This document shows, in pieces, positions 7,248-12,125 of a stretch of DNA of 12,125 bases. The stretch is from JBPEWY01 sp052032225 (GTDB lineage Bacteria; Bacteroidota; Bacteroidia; Flavobacteriales; Flavobacteriaceae). The stretch lies in contig JBPEWY010000012.1 of NCBI GenBank assembly GCA_052032225.1, positions 1-12,125 on the forward strand. The letters run 5' to 3'. The notes under the pieces were generated by a model. The model did no database searches. It was not told the origin of the DNA and saw only the letters and a list, made by a program, of their open reading frames with translations. Position numbers and translations under genes: made by a program. Each line of letters begins with the position of its first letter. The first letter of the stretch is position 1.

Positions 7248-7260
7248 ATTTTACAACAGT

Positions 7261-9159
7261 ATGAGCGATGCAATAAAACATGAGTGCGGTATAGCGTTAA
7301 TTCGTCTTTTAAAACCTTTAGAGTTTTACAAAGAAAAATATGGCTCGGCTTTTTATGGCGTTAACAAAATGTACTTAATGATGGAGAAACAGCATAACCG
7401 TGGCCAAGATGGTGCCGGTTTTGCCAGCATTAAGTTTAATATGTCTCCCGGCGAACGCTATATGAGCAGAATTCGCTCTAACGCATCGCAACCCATACAA
7501 GATATTTTTTCTCAAATTAACGACCGCATTAACACTGCTTTTAAAGAAAATCCGGAATATGCTAATGATGTTGCATTACAAAAAAAACATATTCCTTACA
7601 TAGGCGAGCTTTTACTTGGCCATGTTAGATACGGCACTTATGGCAAAAACAGTATAGAAAGTGTACATCCTTTTTTACGCCAAAACAACTGGATGCACAG
7701 AAATTTAATTGTTGCCGGCAATTTTAACATGACCAATGTTGGAGAGCTTTTTAACAATTTAGTGCAGCTGGGACAGCATCCAAAAGAAATGGCAGATACG
7801 GTTACCGTTATGGAAAAAATCGGTCATTTTTTAGACGATGCAGTAGCTAAACTTTACAAAGACATTAAAAAAGAAGGGTACAGTAAAATTGAAGCTTCGC
7901 CCCTTATTGCACAACGATTAAACATTGCCAAAATACTCAGGAAAGCAGCCAAAAACTGGGATGGCGGTTATGCTATGGGTGGCCTTTTAGGGCATGGCGA
8001 TGCGTTTTTATTGAGAGATCCTGCCGGAATAAGACCGGCTTATTATTACATGGATGACGAGGTTGTGGTTGTAGCATCAGAACGTCCGGCTATACAAACC
8101 GTATTTAACGTGCCATATGAAGCCATTAACGAGGTTCCGCCCGGGAAAGCTATCATAATAAAAAAGAACGGTAGTGTAAGTTTAAAGAAAATTTTAGATC
8201 CGCTCCCCAGAAAAGCTTGTTCTTTTGAGCGCATTTATTTTTCTAGAGGGAGTGATAAAGAAATCTACGAGGAACGTAAAAATTTGGGGAAGCTTTTAAT
8301 GCCAAAAATTTTAGAAACGGTTAATTATGACATTGCCAATACCGTGTTTTCATACATTCCTAATACGGCAGAAACCTCCTTTTTAGGGATGGTAAAAGAA
8401 GCTCAAGATTATTTAAACAAGAAAAAAGAAGAACAAATACTACAGCTTGGCCCTAACATAAGTCCGGAAAAACTACACGATATTTTAACCATAAGACCCA
8501 GAATAGAAAAAGTAGCCATTAAGGATGCTAAATTAAGAACCTTCATTACAGAAGATAGCAGCAGAGACGATTTGGTTGCCCATGTTTACGATGTAACTTA
8601 CGGTTCTGTTAAGCCTACAGATAACCTGGTAATTATAGATGATAGTATTGTTAGAGGCACAACATTAAAAAAGAGCATTTTGAAAATGCTAGACAGGTTG
8701 CATCCTAAAACTATAATTGTTGTGTCGTCTGCACCGCAAATTAGATACCCGGATTGTTATGGTATAGATATGGCTCGTTTAGAAGATTTAGTTGCTTTTA
8801 GAGCTGCATTAGAGCTACATAAAGAACAAGGCACGCTTTCTATTTTACAAGAAGTATATGAAGAATGCAAAGCGCAAGTTGGTATAGACATTACAACTGT
8901 TGTAAATTCTGTTAAGAAAATTTATGATCCGTTTACTGATGAGCAAATATCAGATAAAATTGCAGCATTACTCAGCGATGAATCTATTAAAGCAGATGTA
9001 AAAATTATTTTTCAATCTGTAGAGAACCTTCATAAAGCGTGTCCTAAAAATTTAGGCGATTGGTATTTTACAGGCAATTATCCTACTCCGGGAGGGAATA
9101 AAGTTGTAAACCAGGCATTTATAAACTTCTATGAAGGAAAAAAAGAACGTGCCTATTAG
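7261..9159 (+). CDS. purF: Amidophosphoribosyltransferase, long Bacteroidota form
   Basis: Uses glutamine ammonia and PRPP to make phosphoribosylamine, the first step of purine synthesis. The N-terminal class II glutaminase domain starts at C9 in KHECGIALIR, so eight residues would have to be removed to free the nucleophile. Other glutaminase motifs are HNRGQDGAG (45-53), LGHVRYGTYG (119-128) and RDPAGIRP (252-259). The phosphoribosyltransferase domain has IYFSRGS (325-331) and the PRPP loop VIIDDSIVRGTT (457-468). At 632 residues it exceeds the usual ~470-510, through extra segments near 80-115, 385-424 and in the C-terminal 70 residues. The cysteines that hold the Fe-S cluster in the B. subtilis enzyme are only partly kept, and the usual HNGN is GNFN (153-156). 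A PurF paralogue with a changed role is the alternative. Confidence 0.88.
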   Translation: MSDAIKHECGIALIRLLKPLEFYKEKYGSAFYGVNKMYLMMEKQHNRGQDGAGFASIKFNMSPGERYMSRIRSNASQPIQDIFSQINDRINTAFKENPEYANDVALQKKHIPYIGELLLGHVRYGTYGKNSIESVHPFLRQNNWMHRNLIVAGNFNMTNVGELFNNLVQLGQHPKEMADTVTVMEKIGHFLDDAVAKLYKDIKKEGYSKIEASPLIAQRLNIAKILRKAAKNWDGGYAMGGLLGHGDAFLLRDPAGIRPAYYYMDDEVVVVASERPAIQTVFNVPYEAINEVPPGKAIIIKKNGSVSLKKILDPLPRKACSFERIYFSRGSDKEIYEERKNLGKLLMPKILETVNYDIANTVFSYIPNTAETSFLGMVKEAQDYLNKKKEEQILQLGPNISPEKLHDILTIRPRIEKVAIKDAKLRTFITEDSSRDDLVAHVYDVTYGSVKPTDNLVIIDDSIVRGTTLKKSILKMLDRLHPKTIIVVSSAPQIRYPDCYGIDMARLEDLVAFRAALELHKEQGTLSILQEVYEECKAQVGIDITTVVNSVKKIYDPFTDEQISDKIAALLSDESIKADVKIIFQSVENLHKACPKNLGDWYFTGNYPTPGGNKVVNQAFINFYEGKKERAY

Positions 9160-9170
9160 GCTTCTTTTTT
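9138..9170 (+). terminator. Probable terminator overlapping the purF stop codon
   Basis: GCC (9151-9153) pairs with GGC (9159-9161) around TATTA. Below a CGT bulge, GAA (9145-9147) pairs with TTC (9162-9164), extended by an A-run before and a T-run (9165-9170) after. The purF stop codon TAG (9157-9159) lies in the loop and stem. The core stem is short, so termination may be partial. Confidence 0.5.
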
Positions 9171-9268
9171 GTGTTAATAATCTGTAAAATCACGCATTTC
9201 ATCGATGTTTTGTGTTTTTCATCTGATTTTTTAAACGTTTCATTAAATCTAAGATAATTTAGCATTTG

Positions 9269-9341
9269 CCATAGCATAAGTAGGTTAAGTTCATGGTAAG
9301 ATTTGGGGCAAAAAAGGTGGAATAACATTTCCACCTTTTTT
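9269..9341 (+). ncRNA. Predicted small RNA, copy 1 of a tandem pair
   Basis: About 73 nt. A conserved core at 9269-9315 begins CCATAGCATAAGTAGG and is followed by an intrinsic terminator: GGTGGAA (9316-9322) pairs with TTCCACC (9329-9335) around TAACAT, then six T. A-run and T-run flank the stem symmetrically, so it could stop transcription from either side. Within the core, TGCCAT (9267-9272) can pair with ATGGTA (9293-9298), one wobble. The upstream -7 candidate TAATTTAG (9255-9262) is one mismatch from consensus and sits at nearly the same distance from the core as in copy 2, but no good -33 element is seen. The core is almost identical to copy 2, 192 bp downstream, although flanking DNA is not. 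I do not recognise it as a known RNA family. Expression is not shown by sequence. Confidence 0.55.
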
Positions 9342-9424
9342 ATTTTAACTACTCTAAAGGCCTTCTATAATTGGTTTAAAATACTTTTTACCTAAAAATT
9401 CTTTGTGTTTATCTATTTTATTGA

Positions 9425-9453
9425 TTTGCAAATAAAAAGCTCCTCTATATTTG
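9425..9453 (+). promoter_or_regulatory. Predicted promoter of small RNA copy 2
   Basis: TTTG at 9425-9428 and TATATTTG at 9446-9453, 17 nt apart, match both elements of the Bacteroidota consensus promoter; this is the best promoter in the window. Transcription would start near 9460, exactly where the repeated core begins. The -33 box lies inside a perfect 10-bp palindrome, ATTTGCAAAT (9424-9433), which could also be an operator. Confidence 0.65.
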
Positions 9454-9460
9454 TGGCCTA

Positions 9461-9534
9461 CCATAGCATAAGTAGGTTTAAGTTCATGGTAAGATTTGGG
9501 GCAAAAAAAGGGTGGAAAACTTCCACCCTTTTTT
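9461..9534 (+). ncRNA. Predicted small RNA, copy 2 of a tandem pair
   Basis: About 74 nt, starting just after a full consensus promoter and ending in an intrinsic terminator. The core (9461-9509) matches copy 1 except for one extra T in GGTTTAAG and one extra A in the A-run. TACCAT (9459-9464) can pair with ATGGTA (9486-9491), enclosing the loop with AAGTAGGTTTAAG. AGATTTGGGGC then forms an unpaired-looking linker before the terminator. An alternative pairing, CCTAC (9457-9461) with GTAGG (9472-9476), exists only in this copy. No coding sense is likely: the indels shift the only ATG frame between copies. The gene runs toward sod, on the opposite strand, so it is not a leader of any adjacent gene. 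Function unknown. Confidence 0.65.
9503..9534. terminator. Bidirectional terminator shared by small RNA 2 and sod
   Basis: GGGTGGAA (9510-9517) pairs with TTCCACCC (9521-9528), 8 bp around AAC, with seven A before (9503-9509) and six T after (9529-9534). On the minus strand the hairpin is followed by seven T, so it can end the sod transcript, whose stop codon is 24 nt away, as well as the rightward small RNA. Confidence 0.85.
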
Positions 9535-9558
9535 ATTTAACCGTTATGTAGTTTAATC

Positions 9559-10167
9559 TTACTTATTGGCTTCGTATAAGCTAGCCACTTTTTCCCAGTT
9601 AATTACATTAAAAAATGCGTTAATATAATCCGGGCGTCTGTTTTGGTAATTTAAATAGTAAGCATGCTCCCAAACATCAAGTCCAAGAATAGGCCATCCG
9701 CCACAACCTACACCCGGCATTAAAGGGTTGTCTTGGTTAGGAGTAGAACAAATCTCTAATTTTCCTCCTTTATGAACGCACAGCCAAGCCCAACCAGAGC
9801 CAAATCTGGTTGCTGCTGCTTTTGCAAAAGCATCTTTAAAAGCTTCAAATGAGCCAAACGAGCTGTTAATAGCGTCAGCTAATGCTCCTGTTGGCTCTCC
9901 TCCTCCGTTTGGCGACATTACTTCCCAAAATAAATTGTGATTGTAATAACCACCACCATTATTTCTAACAGCAGCATTATTCATATCTAACTCTTGCAGT
10001 ATTGCTTCAATAGATTTTCCTTCTAAATCTGTTCCAGCAACAGCCGCATTTAAGTTGTTTGTATAACCGTTGTGATGTTTTGTGTGATGTATCTCCATTG
10101 TACGAGCATCAATATGAGGCTCTAAAGCATCATATGCGTACGGTAATTTAGGTAATTCAAAAGCCAT
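9559..10167 (-). CDS. sodA: Superoxide dismutase, Mn-type of the Fe/Mn family
   Basis: Converts superoxide to hydrogen peroxide and oxygen. The 202-residue protein has both family domains and ligands H27 (MEIHHTKHHNGYTNN), H77 (GGGYYNHNLFW), D164 and H168 (LGLDVWEHAYY). Y35 is the active-site tyrosine. Gly73 and Gln145 (STPNQDNPLM) place the second-shell glutamine as in Mn enzymes; Fe enzymes carry it near the position of Gly73. The sequence therefore looks Mn-type, though a cambialistic enzyme using either metal cannot be excluded. There is no signal peptide, so it should be cytoplasmic. The gene converges on the small-RNA pair, shares a bidirectional terminator with copy 2, and is divergent from the helicase gene. 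Confidence 0.96.
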   Translation of the reverse strand: MAFELPKLPYAYDALEPHIDARTMEIHHTKHHNGYTNNLNAAVAGTDLEGKSIEAILQELDMNNAAVRNNGGGYYNHNLFWEVMSPNGGGEPTGALADAINSSFGSFEAFKDAFAKAAATRFGSGWAWLCVHKGGKLEICSTPNQDNPLMPGVGCGGWPILGLDVWEHAYYLNYQNRRPDYINAFFNVINWEKVASLYEANK

Positions 10168-10220
10168 AATGTTTTTATTTTTAAGTTAATACTTTATTAT
10201 TTTTAAGCACCGTAAAGCTA

Positions 10221-10250
10221 CTAAATTAGCAGCAATTATCTAAACTCAAC
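10221..10250 (-). promoter_or_regulatory. Candidate promoter of sod
   Basis: On the minus strand, GTTG (10250-10247) is followed after 18 nt by TAATTTAG (10228-10221), one mismatch from TAnnTTTG. The layout equals that of the acpP promoter. The leader would be about 45 nt. Moderate support only. Confidence 0.4.
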
Positions 10251-10263
10251 TTATAGAGATTCA

Positions 10264-10271
10264 TTATTTTG
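10264..10271 (+). promoter_or_regulatory. Weak -7 candidate for the helicase gene
   Basis: TTATTTTG at 10264-10271, followed by CA, differs by one base from TAnnTTTG and lies 25 nt before the helicase ATG. No -33 element is evident. The 129-bp divergent gap (10168-10296) must hold promoters for both sod and the helicase. Confidence 0.3.
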
Positions 10272-10296
10272 CAATAAAAAAAATCGTTACTACAAT

Positions 10297-12125
10297 ATGC
10301 CGTTTACAATTTATAATGCCTCTGCCGGGTCGGGTAAAACTTACACTCTTGTAAAAGAGTATTTAACCATAGTTTTGGGTGCAAAATCTCCTGATATAAT
10401 AAGGCGCATTTTAGCCATAACATTTACCAATAAGGCAGTTAACGAAATGAAATCGCGTATTGTAAGTGCTCTTACAGAGTTTAGTAATCCTTCTGTACTG
10501 CAAAGTCCTTCAAGCTTGTTTAGTGATGTGTCGGAAACTTTAAATTTAAATGCGCAAGAGTTACACCACAAGGCTAAAAACACGTTACAATATTTACTGC
10601 ATAATTATGCTTTTTTTGAGGTAAGTACTATAGACAAGTTTAACCACCGTCTTGTGAGAACTTTTGCTAAAGACTTAAACATCCCTCAAAGCTTTCAGGT
10701 AAGTTTAGATACTGATTTAATTTTAAAAGAAGCGGTAGAGAATATTTTAGATAAAGTTGGTGAAGACAAAAAATTAACCTCTATTTTAATTGATTTTGTA
10801 CTGTATAAAATTGACGATGATAAAAGCTGGAATATATCATACGATTTAAATGAAATTGCCAAACTTCTTATTAATGAAACCCATTATACAGAATTAAAAA
10901 AATTAGGTGATAAATCGTTAGACGATTTTAAAATCTTAAAAGAAAGGTTAAAAAATAAAGTTCAAAAACTAAAACAAGAATGTAAAACAGTTAGTAATGA
11001 TTTTTTTAATTTAATTGAAGCCAATAATATAAAACCAGAGCATTTTAAAGGAAAATATATCCCTAACTATTTTAAAAAATTCCGCTCTGAAAACTATCCT
11101 AAAATAGACTACAGTAGCGCCTGGATGCAAAATATAGAAGTGTCGGGGTCTATGTATAATAAAACACAAGATGAATCTGTAAAAGCTATTATAGATACCA
11201 TCCAGCAAAATATTGCTGCCCTTTTTTACAAGAGTAAAACGCTTTATCACACAATACACTTTTATAAAAAATTACTTTTAGACTTAACTCCTTTTTCTTT
11301 GCTAAATGTTATAAAACAAGAAATAGATGCCATAACGCAAGAGAATAATTTAATGTTAATCTCTGAGTTTAATAACATTATTAGTGACACTATAAAAAAT
11401 CAGCCGGCACCTTTTATTTACGAACGATTAGGAGAAAAGTACAAACATTATTTTATTGATGAGTTTCAAGACACTTCACAAATGCAGTGGGAAAACTTAG
11501 TGCCATTAATAAGCAATGCTATAGAAAGTGAAGATCTTTCCGGGCAAACAGGCTCATTAATGCTTGTGGGCGATGTTAAACAATCTATTTACAGATGGAG
11601 AGGTGGTTATGTAGCGCAATTTTTAAACCTGTGCAATAACACCAATAATCCTTTTTCTGTTCCTCCAAATAAAAAAGTGTTAAACACAAACTACAGAAGC
11701 TTAGATAATATAATACGCTTTAATAATGATTTTTTTAAAACATCTTCTTTGTTTTTAAACAATCCGGAGTTTAAAAAAATATTTGAAGAAGAGAGCGCAC
11801 AAAAAACTAACAACAAGCCGGGAGGCGTTGTTAGTATAGAATTTATAGAATATGAAAAGAAAGAAGAAGCACAACCTTTATACGCGCAAAAAACTCTCGA
11901 TAAAATAAAAGAGGTTACTAACAATTCTGGTTTTGCATACAACGATATTTGTGTGTTGGTAAGAAAAAATGATGAAGGAATTGTTATAGCAGAATTTTTA
12001 GCAGAAAATAATATCCCGGTGCAATCTTCAGAATCTTTACTATTGCAAAATAGCCCGGATGTTACTTTTTTAATAAAACTTTTGGCATATGCCTTATCCC
12101 CAAACAACGAAGAAATACGTAGCGG
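10297..12125 (+). CDS. UvrD-family helicase, AddA/RecB-like, 3' end cut by window
   Basis: N-terminal ~610 codons of a superfamily 1 helicase; the frame is open to the window edge. Motif I is NASAGSGKT (7-15), directly at the N-terminus; motif Ia is ITFTNKAVNEMKSR (41-54); a VSTIDKFNHRL segment (109-119) follows; Walker B is DEFQDTSQMQW (388-398); motif III is LVGDVKQSIYRWRGG (423-437); motif IV is LNTNYRS (462-468). The long stretch between the Ia-type motifs and Walker B (about 120-385) is the 1B insertion usual in RecB/AddA proteins and much longer than in UvrD. The expected C-terminal part (2A/2B domains and possibly a PD-(D/E)XK nuclease) is not in view. The likely role is double-strand-break end processing for recombination. 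The start ATG is chosen because motif I follows within six residues, as in this family. Confidence 0.92.
   Translation, partial: MPFTIYNASAGSGKTYTLVKEYLTIVLGAKSPDIIRRILAITFTNKAVNEMKSRIVSALTEFSNPSVLQSPSSLFSDVSETLNLNAQELHHKAKNTLQYLLHNYAFFEVSTIDKFNHRLVRTFAKDLNIPQSFQVSLDTDLILKEAVENILDKVGEDKKLTSILIDFVLYKIDDDKSWNISYDLNEIAKLLINETHYTELKKLGDKSLDDFKILKERLKNKVQKLKQECKTVSNDFFNLIEANNIKPEHFKGKYIPNYFKKFRSENYPKIDYSSAWMQNIEVSGSMYNKTQDESVKAIIDTIQQNIAALFYKSKTLYHTIHFYKKLLLDLTPFSLLNVIKQEIDAITQENNLMLISEFNNIISDTIKNQPAPFIYERLGEKYKHYFIDEFQDTSQMQWENLVPLISNAIESEDLSGQTGSLMLVGDVKQSIYRWRGGYVAQFLNLCNNTNNPFSVPPNKKVLNTNYRSLDNIIRFNNDFFKTSSLFLNNPEFKKIFEEESAQKTNNKPGGVVSIEFIEYEKKEEAQPLYAQKTLDKIKEVTNNSGFAYNDICVLVRKNDEGIVIAEFLAENNIPVQSSESLLLQNSPDVTFLIKLLAYALSPNNEEIRS

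Larger units (their letters stand above)
9269..9541 (+). repeat. Two direct repeats of 81 bp, spaced 192 bp
   Basis: Units 9269-9349 and 9461-9541 are nearly identical from CCAT through the terminator to the AAC after the T-run; differences are a few single-base indels, the terminator loop and a paired G/C in its stem. Similarity stops sharply at the CCAT side. There are no inverted ends or target duplications, so this is a duplicated gene-like unit rather than a transposon. The rest of this non-coding stretch (9171-9268, 9350-9424) shows nothing recognisable. Confidence 0.9.

Noticed and set aside
9293..9325. Mini-ORF MVRFGAKKVE in copy 1, with a similar start in copy 2 (9486)
   Set aside because: The single-base A-run difference shifts the frame after eight codons, so the peptides diverge (10 versus 21 codons) while the RNA sequence stays alike. 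That pattern fits RNA, not protein, conservation.
9119..9334. 71-codon open frame on the minus strand over the end of purF and small RNA copy 1
   Set aside because: It runs antisense through two terminator hairpins and the repeat, has no recognisable protein features, and the corresponding frame is not kept in the second repeat.
9461..9541. Riboswitch or attenuator leader
   Set aside because: A conserved domain followed by a terminator resembles a riboswitch, but no gene follows on that strand; the next gene, sod, is on the opposite strand and converges.
11691..12107. 138-codon open frame on the minus strand near the right edge
   Set aside because: Antisense to the helicase, whose frame is open with all expected motifs across this stretch.
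1..12125. Mobile element, phage, CRISPR or defence system
   Set aside because: No transposase, integrase, short spaced repeats, tRNA or foreign-looking composition was seen; the AddA/RecB-like helicase is a normal recombination gene in these bacteria.

Overview
The window looks like chromosomal core DNA of a Bacteroidota bacterium, most likely a member of the Flavobacteriaceae. The evidence is the AT-rich composition, the lack of Shine-Dalgarno-like sequences before most starts, several TAnnTTTG-type -7 promoter boxes (some with a TTG-type -33 element), an IPExxxVDY-family gene (a Bacteroidota-restricted family) between rnc and pyk, and the long, divergent Bacteroidota form of PurF. I see no phage, transposase, CRISPR array, tRNA or rRNA.

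Left part (1-4375), all leftward: acpP, fabF, rnc, an IPExxxVDY gene and pyk, probably one transcription unit. It starts at a recognisable promoter upstream of acpP and may end at a perfect hairpin at the left edge. It couples fatty-acid elongation (acyl carrier protein plus KAS II) with RNase III and the last step of glycolysis. acpP-fabF and fabF-rnc are 10-13 bp apart, and the IPExxxVDY gene overlaps pyk by 23 bp.

Middle part (4496-9170), all rightward: purN overlaps rnhA by 8 bp. A secreted START/SRPBCC-like protein follows, with no ATG available as its start. Next come a PfkB-family sugar or nucleoside kinase with its own -7 box and a clear intrinsic terminator, then purF, whose ATG begins 13 nt after that terminator. 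A weaker hairpin overlaps the purF stop codon. purN and purF are two steps of purine synthesis.

The 9160-9558 gap holds the most interesting signal. Two near-identical units of about 80 bp (9269-9349 and 9461-9541) each carry a highly conserved 46-48 nt core and end in an intrinsic terminator. The second has a good promoter. The two stems differ by a paired G/C insertion that keeps the pairing. This looks like a tandem pair of undescribed small RNAs. The second terminator is bidirectional and also serves the converging sod gene.

Right part: a Mn-type superoxide dismutase (leftward) and, divergent from it, the first ~610 codons of an AddA/RecB-like UvrD-family helicase running off the right edge.
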